A DNA stretch of 64,000 bases, taken from positions 124,001-188,000 of the forward strand of contig JAVLUZ010000149.1 in the NCBI GenBank assembly GCA_036768485.1. The letters run 5' to 3'. Shown one piece after another: positions 1-11,567 of this stretch (position 1 is its first letter; every line of letters starts with the position of its first letter). The stretch is from Mermis nigrescens (taxonomy: Eukaryota > Nematoda > Enoplea > Mermithida > Mermithidae). The notes beneath the pieces were generated by a model. That model saw only the letters and a list, made by a program, of their open reading frames with translations, did not search any database and was not told the DNA's origin. Made by a program: the position numbers and the translations under genes.

Positions 1-955
1 TTAAGGGTAAACTCCACGCCTGCCCAAAATTATCAGGCGCGGTAGGATCAATAGCCATATCAAAGAAAAACTCAGCTTAGCACTTTAAAGTATGCGAATG
101 CGCTGTGATACGGAAACAACGAGTAAACGCTCTCGCCAATGGCTGAATGTCGATAAAATTGGCACTGAACGGATCTTTCCAGTGCAGCTTATTGCAAATG
201 TTGGCATCAGGAATCGCCAAAATTTCCTCCAAGGTTGGACCGTATACGTGAAAATATGCAAGTCAATCTTGCGTAGGGTCATAACAGACCATATACACGT
301 TTGGTAAACGCGTTTCGAGCAACTGGTGAAGCCCAAACGGAGGTTGTGGGAAATTTGCAAGGTCCCAACAGAACACATGACCATTCGCGCTCGCAACTTG
401 GACGTAGCGTACAAATGGGCCATGGAGGTCCTGATAGGTGGGACACAGCTGCTTAAAACGCAGATCCCAGGTCTTATAGCCTCTGCCTTTTCGGTCATTA
501 ACAAATTCGGAATCATAGCCTAAGAATAATGTGCCATTTGTCATGTTTGATGGTTGGATTAAAGCCAAAATGGCCCCAAAAGACTCCTGATCGGTGGTGA
601 TTAGAACAGTGGATAGAAGTCTATTCTTTGGCACGCGAAGGGTTGCCAAAGGAAATCTATCAAATCTGTTCTCCCACCAGAGCTCTTGGTCGTTAATACG
701 TTTGCTATGATTTGTGGGTATATGTGTTGCTTTATGTTTTATCATTTTTGCGGTGAGTGCCTCTAAACTGCCAACACGACTATGGTCATTTTGTGGCAGC
801 GGGTCTGGTACAACCAACCCCGCTCCAACGCCATATTGGTCAAAGCCGAACGAAACTCATCTAGGGACGCGGGATCACGCCCCTCGAATTTGCATCGGCG
901 ACCAGCTGCCTCCAGCAATGCCTCCTTGCTTGGGGTACCTTGTGCAGCAATGGGT
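1..955 (-). pseudogene. Exonuclease-like region downstream of integrase (RNase D/DnaQ-like motifs), broken
   Basis: Three reading-frame pieces follow one another on the minus strand, about 955-790, 817-266 and 262-1, separated by a frameshift near 800 and in-frame stops near 263 and 85. The middle piece contains GYDSEFV (about 505-520), which fits the Exo I motif (DxE) of DEDD 3'-5' exonucleases. A hydrophobic strand (VRYVQVAS), a second strand (HVFCWDL), a Leu-rich helix and VYMVCYDPTQD follow; the last fits Exo II, with the stop directly after its Asp. Beyond it, FIDIQPLARAF resembles the strand after Exo II. Exo III is not clear. The order matches RNase D/WRN-type exonucleases. Motif assignment is inference. 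The region belongs to the retroelement because it continues directly from integrase, and captured exonuclease ORFs are, as I recall, known from some rotifer retroelements. Confidence 0.6.
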
Positions 956-1295
956 CTGCAAAAGGGAAAACATTAGATAATGGTACGGCATGTGCTGTTT
1001 TAGAGCCATTTAATAAACGTATAGGCGCGCAGTCCTTAGCTTTTTGTTCCCTGCCCGGTAAATCCTCAAAACTTATGACTACCGCCGGGGCAAGAGGGCG
1101 ATGTGGTAATTTAACCAACACAAAATTGCCAGGGACGTACGCGTGTTTTTCCACAATCAAATCAGAATAAGGAAGTTTAGGCTCAGGCAGAAGTCTATTC
1201 CTGTGAACGAGATGAGTGATGAGAGGATTATAGACATATGCAATTTTCGCAGTTTCAGGAGTAGGTAAGTCAATAATTCTGATATGGTCCAACAC
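861..1295 (-). pseudogene. Integrase C-terminal GPY/F continuation plus PWWP-like module
   Basis: This frame picks up the integrase tail after a one-base insertion just behind the GPY motif. Residues RIIDLP and THLVHRNRLLPEP fit the end of the GPY/F module. From about 1136 to 955 the sequence reads PGNFVLVKLPHRPLAPAVV, then a polar loop, IRLLNGSKT and NVFPFADPLL. This spacing resembles PWWP domains of the Tudor 'royal' family: G-[DN]-x-V-[LW]-x-K, then P-x-x-P-A, then a hydrophobic strand ending in Gly, then a PF ending. Helical sequence (KEALLEAA) follows in another frame near 927, as expected for the PWWP C-terminal helices. PWWP domains bind methylated nucleosomes, so a targeting role parallel to chromodomains of chromoviruses is possible. 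The start given is only the edge of the open frame; there is no separate initiation codon. Confidence 0.6.
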
Positions 1296-4200
1296 GTTTG
1301 GGTGATAGTTTACCGATTTCAGGTTGAATTACTGAGGTATTATTAAGGTAAACTATATCCGAGAGATTAAAATTTATGTGCGTTACGGACTTGTCATATT
1401 GTGATTTTTGCTGCTTACGCGCTTGCGCTAGATTTTGAGACGCAATTTCATGTAGATCTTGCAAAGTCAGCTTCAAATCAATGACGTATTTTTCCGCAAC
1501 AGATGGTAAATTCGGATTTATCACGAAGTCATTTATGAGTAAAGTGTCAAGTGGAAATGCTGGTTCGCGACCATAAAGCATTTCAAAAGGAGATATGTTA
1601 GTTGATGATTGCGGAGTCGCGCGGTACGCAAATAACGCAAAAGGTAGAAATTGCTCCCAATCATACTGGGAACGCGCGCTCAGCTTAGACAAGCAATCAA
1701 TCAATGTGCGATTATAACGTTCCACCAACCCATCACACTGGGGGTGATATGGGGTTGTAAATATTTTTTGAACGTTTAATAGTTTACAAACTTCCGAAAT
1801 TAGGGTAGATGTAAAGTTTGACCCCTGATCTGTCAAAAATTTCTTGGGAACTCCATAACGTGGTATAATTTCTCTTAGCAATAAATTTGCAATAGTTGTT
1901 GCTTTTATGTCAGAAACAGCAAAAGCTTCCACGTATTTTGTAAAATAATCCATAAAAACTACAATTTGGTCGTTTCCGGAGGGAGATCGCGGCATATGCA
2001 AACAATCGCATGCAATGAGTTCAAAGGGCGCGGATACTTCGATTGGTTGCAACGGAACGGATGTGGAATTTAATGCGACCTTACGTTGTAAGCACACATC
2101 ACAATTCCTACACCACGCGATCACATCATTTTCCATGCGCGGCCACCAATAACGCATTTGTATGGCAGGCAAGATTTTGCGCGATGAAAAATGAGCTCCA
2201 AAAATAGAGTCATGAAATTCAGTTAATATAAAACGACGCAAAGATTTGGGTATGACTATTTGATGAACGACAGTTGGTGAACGCTTGGGTTGGAATCGAC
2301 GAAAAAGTACATCATTTACGAGAAAAAATTCGTCACAATATTTTTTCGTTGTTAAGTCATTCAATGCGATGCGAATTTTATGCAATTCGTCATCTGCACG
2401 TTGCTCAGCGAGTAAACGCGCAGGTGTTAGCATTTTGGCTTTTTCAGCATCGGTAAGTAATAGGCGTTCACGAAATGTAGGTGGTTTTGTATTAGTAGGA
2501 TCGGTTTGCGCAGTAGGATTGTTATTTTGCGCATTTGGATGATTAATTGGTGCAGTAGGCGCGTTATCGCGCGATCGGTCAGGTGGAACCGATTCATCAT
2601 CTGACTCAGAGTCTTCCGATTCTAAATTTGCGATGTTAACAACATTTTTGCGCTCTAATTTATATTTGCGTTCTGCGTGATCATATTTAGGATGTCGTGA
2701 AAGAAGATCAGCTGCGCAGTTATATGCACCAGGAACATAAACGATATCATATTCGTATTCCTGTAATTTGAGACCCCAACGGCGTAATCGACTCGATGGG
2801 TCTTTAACGTTTACTAGCCAGGTTAATGCTTGATGATCAGTTTCGACAATAAATTTTTTACCGTAAAGATAATGTCGATAATGCTTGATGGCCCACACTA
2901 CCGCTAATGCTTCTTTTTCCGAAGTAGCATAGTTACATTTGGCAGAATTTAGCACGCGACTAGCGTAGCTAAGAATAAAACGATTTTTGGATGGTAAATG
3001 TTTTTGCGTCAAAATAGCACCTAACGCATAGTTACTTGCGTCAGTTGTTAAAATAAATTGGTGCTCATCGTCAAATTTTGGTAGTTGCAAAATAGGTGGG
3101 GACGTAAATGCTTTCTTCAGAAGCTCAAAGGCGGTTTGGTGTTCAGCCTTCCAGCAAAATTCGACATCTTTACGAAGAAGATGGAATAGCGGTTTAGCGA
3201 TTTTAGCAAGATCTTTAACGAATTTCTTAAACCATTGGACTAAGCCAAGGAATTTCTGCAAGGATTTAACGGTTTTTGGTACGGGAAACGAGATTAAGTC
3301 TGCGACTTTGGACATGTCAGGAGCAATGCCCATTGCACTTATGCTGTGGCCAAGAAATTTTACCTCTGCATGCGCAAGATGGCATTTATCAGGCTTTACA
3401 CGTAAGTTTGCCTTATTAAGAGCAATAAAAACATTTTCAAGATCTTTTAAATGTTCTTTGAAGGTGCGCGAAAAAATAATTATGTCATCGATGTAAACGA
3501 GACAAGATTTCCAATTTAGACCTGCGAGCACAAGCTCCATTAGTCTTTGGAAATCTGCGGGCGCATTCTTTAAACCAAAAGGTAAAACTTCAAATTCGTA
3601 ATGACCAACAGGACATATAAATGCGGTTTTTTCGCGAGATTTATTATCGAGTGGAATTTGCCAGTATCCAGATTTTAAATCTAGTGTGCTAAAATATGCA
3701 GCATTGCCTAAAGTATCGAAATAATCGTCTAATTGTGGAAGAGGATAAACTTGCGTTTTAGTAACGTCATTTAACCGTCGATAATCGACGACTGGCCTAA
3801 GGGAACCGTCCTTTTTTCCTATGAGAAATAATGGACTTGCCCATGGGCTAGTTGTAGGTCGAATAATTTTATCCGCAAGCATTTCATTTATGATTTTCTG
3901 CATAGATTCTCTTCTAGAATGTTCAACACGATAAGTTTTTCCAACAACGGGCGGATTATCCCCTGTGTCAATATGATGTTTCATCAAGGGGGTACGTCCA
4001 AGAGGTTCGTTTTTTAATGCAAAAATTGAGTCGTATTTTAAACATAGTTCACGAATTTGTTGCTGTTGTCTAGAATCAACGGCGGAGCCGTTTAAAGCTT
4101 TATTTATTGATGCGAAAAGTTCTGGTGTTCTATCATCAAAAGATGAAACATGTGACACAACTTCGGCATCAGAGGTTAAAGAACCTATTATTTCACCAGA

Positions 4201-5451
4201 GTCAATGCGAATTGGCGCTTTAGAGATGTTACAAACGCGAACAGGTATTAAAGGTTGTGAAGCATCGACTATAGACGGAGCAACAAAAAGTGAAGTTTTC
4301 TCCATAAAATCGGGATTTGGTTCGAATAATGCGAAATCAAAATTGCAAGAACCGTGACTTATATAGCCAGGTGTAATTAATTCATGCCTAGGTTGTATAA
4401 TAACAGGCTCAGGTAACGAAACATGCACACACACAACACCAGAGGTAGTTGCGTTGTGTTTCGCGCGAAATTGCAATTTTTCGTGAGATGAGAGTAAATT
4501 AATCTTTATGCCGTTTATAAAAGCACAACGCTCAATAGGATTAACCCACATGAGTGCGGATTCGCAAAAATCATATCCTAAGAGCATGTCTTCCGGCAAG
4601 TGATCAATTATAGATACTGAGGTAGAGATAGATTGTTCCGCAATGGTTAAAGTCATATTTACTCGATAACGAACTACTGCAGTGATTTCGCCTACACCAT
4701 GTACGACTTGTGAGACTTGTTTAGGTGGTAAATTAAAACCAAGACGTAAGAATGCAGACGTGGTCATCATGGTGACCTGTGAACCTGTATCTATGAGAGC
4801 AGGTACGTCAACTCCATGAACTTTAACGAGAATGGTAGGTAAGATAGTCCCAGCATGGCTTACAATAGGAATATTAGGATCTAAAGTCTTAGATGCAGGT
4901 AAATTGATCTTTTCATAAGTTGCGAGACGACGTTGTAAACGTTCGTACTCTTTGAGAAATTCTTGTGACGTGAATAGATTAGGACGTGCGCTAGATTCTG
5001 GCCCTTTCACAGTAACCGTGTTTACATCATGAGGAGATGTAAGGGTTGGCTGCGGTGGGGGCACATTCATGGTGGGTTGGTTATCTGCAGTATATGTGAC
5101 ATACGGGCGATTAAAATTGTTATCGCTGCGGTAATTAGAATTATAGTATGTCCCACGCTGTTCATTTGGGAATTGCACAAAAGGTGTATTTTGGCGCGGT
5201 TGATTATTATAACGACTATCGTAACGCTGAATTTGGGTAATTAGCACGCAAATTTTGGTAATAATCATTACGATTTTGCCTAAAATTCGATCGTGATTGC
5301 CTCGCTTCAAGGCGGTTATCATTATTCGCATAGTTAGATGAACGATATTGACTAGAGTTACGATGTCGTGATTGAGATCGATGTCTACTTTGCTGAATTC
5401 GAACGCGATGGCGAACGATTTCGACGCGAAAAAGAACGCAACTGGCTGCAA
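1270..5451 (-). pseudogene. pol: pol: protease, reverse transcriptase, RNase H, integrase (left copy)
   Basis: A 1,393-codon open frame. Numbering from 5451, which is only where the frame opens (TTG, not a true start): the aspartic protease motif LIDTGSQ is at about residue 219, a gypsy-type RT with VYIDDIIIFS lies at about 3475-3505, RNase H has TTDASNYALGAIL, and integrase has an HHCC zinc region followed by a DDE core (ACDCLH, TDQGSN, LVERYN). The upstream end is really the Gag tail, joined through a frameshift near 5220-5400. The downstream end stops directly after the GPY motif because of a single-base insertion relative to the expected continuation. The domains look intact, but the flanking frameshifts make the polyprotein non-functional. 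Confidence 0.93.
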
Positions 5452-7951
5452 TTGCGAGCCATAGAATTATTATTTCGATCAGGTTGAGTATTATGATTAG
5501 CATTATTAGATGTCTCTTGCCTTTGCCGTGTGAAACATTCCTCATAAATGTGACCTATGCGCTTGCAAAAGGTGCAATATTTGCGAGAAGAATTTTCTGG
5601 TTTCTCAGCACGCGAGGAGCAATGAAATGTTCTATGACGCGAACGATTTGCAGCATTTTGATTAGGTGCACGAGGAGTATCTTTAGGCACTGCACTGCCT
5701 ACGGGAGCAGCTGTTACCGATCACGTAAGGCATTACTGCCTTTTTATCCTCAAATTCTTTGTTAGCAAATTCAGCGCTTAGCGCATTGTCCAAAAATTCA
5801 GCTAATGATGCTCTAGGTTTTTCATGATATGCCTCTTTCGAAATGTGTGGTAATAAACCTTGTTTTAGTTGATGTCGCATTAAATTATTGAAATGTGGCG
5901 AGTCAACTTCAAGATAAGGATCAGATTTAATTAACTCTTCGCGAAGCGAGAGATAATAAGCTTTAACCGATCGTTAGGCTGCTGTTTGTGTGACAAAAAA
6001 CGATTAAAGAGCGCACCGGTGTCCATTGGACAAAATTTGGTTATTAGCGCTTGTTTCGTTTTTGAATACGATTGTTGTATATCAGCAGGTAACGAACGGT
6101 ATAAACGCATAGCATAAGGATCAAGAAATCCAGTTGCGAATTTTAGACGATCAGCTTTGTCAATATCATAGGTATTGGCAAGTGATTCGAATTCTGCAAA
6201 ATATGCTTTTATATCCGTTTTATCGCCATCAAAAAATTTTTTATTAGCAATTGCAAATTGCATTTGTGTCAAAAATGGTCCGCGATTCAAAGAATCAGCG
6301 AGACGTGATTCACCACACGAGCTTTCAGATGAAGAAGCTGAACTATAACGATGACGCTCATCTGCGCGATCTGCTTTTGCAACGTGAGCGACGACTGCGC
6401 GGGCGATCATAGCTATTAGATGAACTTTCATCAGAAAATTTGACATGTTTTCTCCTACTGGATGATTCAGGTAGGGGCGCAGATTCATTTTGCAAATTTG
6501 CAGATTCATTATTAATGCCAGATAAATTTATGTCAACTGGTTGCATTTCGATATTAGAAGAATGCAAAAGAGGATTATTAGGTGGTATTTCCACATTTAT
6601 GGGATTAGGTACATAATTATTGGCTAAGATTTCTCCTTGAGGTGGAAAATATTGCAGCGGTGGTGGATTCAATTGCTGCTGCGAATTTGTGGTAGAAAGG
6701 TTAGGTACGAAAGAAGGCGCATCACGATTTAAGGGCAGCGAAGGCCGAGATCGCGACGTCTGCGAAATTGGTACCGACGGCTGCGAAATTGTAGGTATGT
6801 TATCCGAAAAACCCGAGTTTTGCACTGGTTGCAAACCCGTGTTTATAGGATTCTGTGATAAATTAGATATCTCAGGCGCGCGATTCGTACAATTTTGAAT
6901 GATATTTTCAGGAACAGTTTCCGAAGGTGAGCGTGAATTTGATGCGCTGTTTCCAGTGGACAACAGTGAAGATCATACGTGGGCAGCAAGAAAATTCTGG
7001 GGGGAGCAAGATTTTTTTGAAGGTCAAAAAATGGCCTTAAAAATGGTGGTATGGCGATAAAAACACCATTTTTCGACGTTTCTCATCAAGCACTATCCAT
7101 TGGCATCAAAAAATTGCGAAAAAAACGAAAAAAATTTTCAAAAATTGAATTCTGGGGGGGTATTTTGATTTCTGGGGGGTATTTTGGTTTCTGGGGGGTG
7201 CATACCCCCAAACCCCTCCACGCCCAGGTGTGGTGAAGATGCACGATGCGTACTTTGCGCACGATTCGCAGTTTGCACATTAAATTCAGAAAAATTTGCG
7301 CTATCGATTGAATGGTTAACGCGCTCAGATGAATTATTATCTATGCGATTCAAAACTGGTTGGGGTTTAAGCATAGTGCTTAGCTCCAGACGCAGTTTAC
7401 GCATTTCATTCACATTTTCCTTTTTATCTTGATCAACGTGCGTAGAAAGGTCCGGAAAATTGCAAATGAATAGCTTGTAATGCTTTTAAAATAAGATCAT
7501 TAGTCACATTAGCATTAGCACGCTCTTTGTCAGCATTTATGCAATGACTATGATTACTTTCTACGTCAGAATCGAGATTTTCGCGCTCCGAACTGGTTTC
7601 AGGATTATTTGCCGTAATAATAGTAGTCGTATTATCAATCATTGTATGATTTGATGAATTATCAATGTTAGGGTCCGATCTAGTTATCGAAGTTTGATTA
7701 ATGCGCGATCGCATGGTACTCAATAACAGTTCATCTTTGGACTGTGTATTGCTCGCGGCATTTAGTGACGTGGGTAATTTGTCATTATTTGCCTTACTAG
7801 TTAGGTCTCTCGTAATTGTGTCATTACTCGCAGAATTACACGCGCTATTAGTGTCAACAGGCGCGGTAGGTAATTGGCGAGCTGAAGTAGGTGGCGTAGA
7901 AGGTTTTTTCAATTTAGCGGGCGGTGTCCGCAAAACCTTTTTCCCTGCCAT
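5216..7951 (-). pseudogene. gag: gag, multiply frameshifted and interrupted by a MITE
   Basis: The ATG at 7951 opens a frame ending at 7433. Gag then continues in pieces 7413-7138, 6963-6358, 6360-5931, 5880-5683, 5690-5385 and about 5400-5216. Each junction corresponds to a one-base insertion or deletion against the right copy, apart from the MITE at 6974-7232. The N-terminal third is Ser/Thr/Asn-rich, followed by an Arg/Ser-rich basic stretch. A capsid-like segment contains FFDGDKTDIKAYFAEFESL. A CCHC zinc knuckle (CTFCKRIGHIYEEC, near 5535-5580) is last. Gag would package the element RNA in cytoplasmic particles. This copy cannot make a full-length protein. Confidence 0.88.
6974..7232 (+). 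mobile_element. MITE A copy 1, hAT-like, inserted in gag
   Basis: A 259-bp element beginning CATACGTGGGCAGC and ending GCCCAGGTGTG. It is flanked by a perfect 8-bp duplication gtgaagat (6966-6973 and 7233-7240). The right retroelement copy has the uninterrupted gag sequence at the matching place, so this is a genuine insertion with an empty-site control. The 8-bp duplication and CA-starting, GGTGGGC-type imperfect inverted ends are typical of hAT transposons. No coding capacity. Confidence 0.93.
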
Positions 7952-9599
7952 TTTTAGGTGTCAAAAGTGTCGAAAAATGTACTCTCGGGTAAAATAAATT
8001 TCAGTACGTCGAAATTTTGTCCAAAATAAATGTTTCGAATTTGGCCTTTGTCGATCCGAAAACAGGTTTTTACACGTAAATAGTATTTCCTTATGTGAAG
8101 TAAGATATACCTGACGTGAAATGATCGAAAGCAGATAGGACTAAGCCTAAAACGCAAGATTGTGTACGTGGTTAGAAAAACAGGTAGGTAAGAACCTAAA
8201 TGACGGAACTTCGTCGTCAGAAGAGAAAGATGATAAATCGTCGCCTGAGGGTCGACGTTTATAGAAAAATGCAAGCGTGAGAGCTGCCTTTGTCGATAGA
8301 GATCCGACGGAAATAGAAAAATAACGATGGCTTTACCACGATACACAAAATCTTTACCATGGACGCTTACTTAAATTGCGCACTGCCACAATCGCGAGTC
8401 GATCCAACAACAAAGATGAACGAAATGTTACACATTTTTAGATGGCCAAAATTATAATTTTTGGATCGAAAAGTAATTTTACGATGATTGATCAGTTCGG
8501 CTGTAGCTAGCAGCCTAAAGGAGGGAACATCCAATGTAAATGTAGGGGGCCTGCGTCTACAAGAGCGACAGCAGACCGGCCTAACATTACCTTCGAGATT
8601 TACCTAGGTACGTAGGTACTTAAGTCTACGCTTAGTGCTGGTCCCGATCGCGCGGCCCTGGATAGCTTTCGATCTTTGGACCCTCAGAGACCTTACGGCT
8701 TCGATCCCCTCAGCCCTAATATTGCTGGCCGCTTTTATGTCGGGTGATCTCAGCAGCTACGCCCTAAGACCTAAGGCTACCTACCTAGTCTCGGAATTTG
8801 CCGCGGAGGTCAGTTGACCTATCTCAAGCTCAAGTTGTTTATTTAACTTATTTTCCAATCAGTGCCTGGTTCGAAATGTTTTGGTTCCTAATATGTGTAG
8901 CACGCTGAACTATGAAAACAACAACATCGAGCTCTAATCTGATCAATCATCTCTAAAGATTAGATAATATTTTTCGATCAATTTTTGGTTTGAGAAATAA
9001 ATTAAGATTTCCAAATAAAATAAGTTATCATACGAAATTTACCTATCAGTCCACTAAAATGGGTAGAAGTCCTCGACGTGGGTGTGGCCGACCTAACCCT
9101 CGGTATAACCAAAAACCACTGGGTAGGTTTTCTATATTTTATTCCGAGACGAAGAATTCACGGCCTGGATAGCCGGACAACAACCATAAAGCAAAAAGAA
9201 AACGAAAACGTACGGACTATACAATCGTACGACTGGCCAACGAAAAAGCCAACTGTCCAGACTCAACTACAACGTTAAGTACACTGGCCTCAAGGACCAT
9301 TACAGTAAAATAAACAAAGATCAATTTAACGTAATACTGAATCACTTTTATCTCAGATCGAATGTTATCGATTACACAAGCGGTATGCATGAAATAATTA
9401 CTATTATCATACACTTAACTCTATGCTACCGGACAAGTATCTAAATGTTTTTTATTATTGAAAAATTGGGGAAATAATGGGAAGACCGAAGGCATAGCCC
9501 ACAGTGCACTATCATAGATAGCTACTAGTATTGGCTATGTTATGGCTATCGCGAACTGCTAAGGCAAGTTCGCCTACACGTGTAACTCTCGCAGTTACA
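7952..9599 (-). other. 5' LTR and untranslated leader of left retroelement
   Basis: Non-coding, closely matching 56127-57764 on the other strand. It starts TGTAACTGCGAGAGTTACAC, itself a small inverted repeat, at 9599. The inner LTR edge and primer-binding site are uncertain. One candidate is ...TTTACA followed by TTGGA(C/T)GTTCCC near 8530. The 3' LTR lies outside the window, so the LTR length cannot be measured. A 130-codon GTG-started frame at 7954-8346 does not look coding. Confidence 0.75.
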
Positions 9600-9922
9600 C
9601 TTAGAACATTATAGAGGTTTCGTTTCTTAATAAATGCTGATTGTTATATCAGAGCAATATCGAAATTATTAATTCCACTAAAATTCTTTACACTCTTGTG
9701 TAAAGTTTAAAATGTGAAATAAGTTTAGCTCTAGAAACGTTTTGGAAGCATTTTTCTTCACAGGATGTTCTACGTAACATAAGAATTACTAATCAGAATG
9801 TTTGCTTCTTCTACAACTAGCAGTTTTGTAAAGTTTAAACCATTCAATTATTAGAAGAACCGCACAGTAAATGAAATCTAGTATTGTATTTCCAAATCTT
9901 GCTAATTAAAAGTAGGGTACTA
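9600..9922. other. Unassigned AT-rich sequence
   Basis: No gene, clear repeat boundary or RNA gene seen between the retroelement end and the fold-back element. Confidence 0.6.
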
Positions 9923-10518
9923 GCAAAGAAAAATGCTCCGATGGAACAAAAAAGGGAATATACTTGGGATTGAGAATTATCGAGGATGTAAAAGGAGGGG
10001 ACTAGGAAAATCTCTCTATCTTATATGCCAAAAATTGCAAAATATGTTAAAAACCAGACTTTCTCTAAACAATGCAAAAAATCGAAGTATATTCTGCGGC
10101 CTCTTAATAGAAATAAACTATTTACTAAAAAATTGATTGAAAAAAGCAGCGAATTATCAATGCAGTAGCTAAGCGAATTGGATGAAATAGTACATATCGA
10201 TGCATTCAAGACAATCGATGATATTATTGGTTCAAAGCAGTAAGAAAACACGGAAGCTGACGTGCAACAGACCTTATTTAGATACTCTTTTACACATGTC
10301 TACAACAATTGTTTACTAAACTTTTACATTTTTCAAAGGCCGCAGAATATACTTAGATTTTTTGCATTGTTTAGAGAAAGTCTGGTTTTTAACATATTTT
10401 GCGATTTTTGGCATATAAGATAGGGAGATTTTTCCTAGTCCCCTCCTTTTACATCCTCGATAATTCTCAATCCCAAGTATATTCCCCTTTTTTGTTCCGT
10501 CGGAGCATTTTTCTTTGC
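9923..10518. mobile_element. Fold-back MITE M copy 1 (TA duplication)
   Basis: About 190-bp inverted arms (about 9923-10113 and 10330-10518) begin GCAAAGAAAAATGCTCCGA and are flanked by TA on both sides. Long arms plus TA suggest a Tc1/mariner-mobilised fold-back element. A second copy lies at 12108-12863. No transposase is seen. Confidence 0.82.
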
Positions 10519-10628
10519 TATTATAGTCTGTTTCACACAACTTTGGTCATGAATTTTAGAACTAACTATGGCAATAAGCTGACAGATTGCGATTATAGCA
10601 TCGATCTGATATATAACTATCGTTATCT

Positions 10629-10993
10629 TATCTGGGCGTGGGGAGGTTTGGGGGGCAAGCACCATAGGTGGGCAGCACCAAAATTCTGGGGAGGGTGAAA
10701 AAATTTCTGGGGGGGGTGAAAAAATTTGTAAAGGTCAAAAAATGGTCTTAAAAGTGGTTATATGGCGAAAAAACACCATTTTTCGATGTTTCTCATCAAG
10801 CACTACCCAATGGAATCAAAAAATTGCTAAAAAGCAAAAAATTTCTTTCTGGGGGGGGTATTTTGATTTCTGGGGGATATTTCAACTTCTGGGGGCTGCA
10901 TACCCCTCAAACCCCCCACGCCCATGTGTGGCAAGCACCCCCAGAAACCGAAACCCCTCCCCAGAAACCAAAATACTTCCCCAGAATTCAATA
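10629..10993 (-). mobile_element. MITE A fragment in reverse orientation, interrupted by MITE A copy 2
   Basis: TGGGCGTGGGGAGG at 10633 and CCCCAGAAACC from about 10934 are the two parts of one reverse-orientation A element. It was split by insertion of another A element and is truncated after about 10993, where the homology stops. Confidence 0.75.
10663..10930 (+). mobile_element. MITE A copy 2, nested in another A element
   Basis: 268 bp, starting CATAGGTGGGCAGC and ending GCCCATGTGTG. It is flanked by perfect 8-bp duplications gcaagcac (10655-10662, 10931-10938). It sits inside an older inverted A copy. Confidence 0.92.
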
Positions 10994-11559
10994 GAGAGAT
11001 AGAAGAAAGAAATTTTATTACTAATAAACCAAAGTGATAAAATACAGAATGACAAGTTATATAATGGATACAAACAAATAAGTAACGGGACATGCGATGC
11101 GAGTCGATGGAATGACAATTTTTACGCGCGCCCCAGAAGATGTCTAGATAAATCAAAGTTTACTTACCTGGATTTAAATAGGTGTAGGTTAGGGGAAGAT
11201 ACGATGAAGTCAGGAAGATCGTTCCAAACTGCGATGTATTTGTAAAAGAAATCAAACTTTTCCAAATTAGAATGTAAAACAGGTATGACGAATTTAAATG
11301 TTTAATGCTGCGGGTAATATTATGATTAAATACAAAAAAATCATCAGTTCTAAAGATGATTTATGACAAATAATCTGATACATCGTAACTCAGGCAAATC
11401 TGCAAGCTTTTTAATTCAAGAGGGGTTCCATACACGGCAACAGTAGGTACTCTAATAAAGGTCTAACAGAACAAGAGCTTTAACAAGGTTGCAGTTATCA
11501 CGCGAAAAAATTATTTGCATATTAAAATGTATCTAAAGAAAGCTATTTTTTATCAAAGA
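10994..11559. other. Unassigned sequence
   Basis: AT-rich, no coding frame with recognisable motifs and no clear repeat edge seen. Confidence 0.55.
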
Positions 11560-11567
11560 ATTGTAAC

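Larger units (their letters stand above)
1..9599 (-). mobile_element. Left copy of a Ty3/gypsy-type LTR retrotransposon, decayed, 3' end off the window
   Basis: Reading leftwards from 9599 there is an LTR/leader region, gag, then protease, reverse transcriptase, RNase H, integrase, a GPY/F-like tail and a further downstream coding region that leaves the window at base 1. The domain order protease-RT-RNase H-integrase identifies the Ty3/gypsy (Metaviridae) type. Comparison with the right copy (56127-64000, plus strand) reveals at least seven single-base frameshifts in gag/pol, in-frame stops in the 3' part, and a MITE inserted in gag. The element end at 9599 carries the same TGTAACTGCGAG start as the right copy. 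This copy is non-functional but contains the 3' coding region that is missing from the window in the right copy. Confidence 0.93.

Noticed and set aside
7954..8346. 130-codon frame upstream of gag, present in both retroelement copies (also 57363-57755)
   Set aside because: It starts with GTG, which animals rarely use, and the C-terminal third differs between copies by frameshift. The conservation is explained by the LTR/leader.
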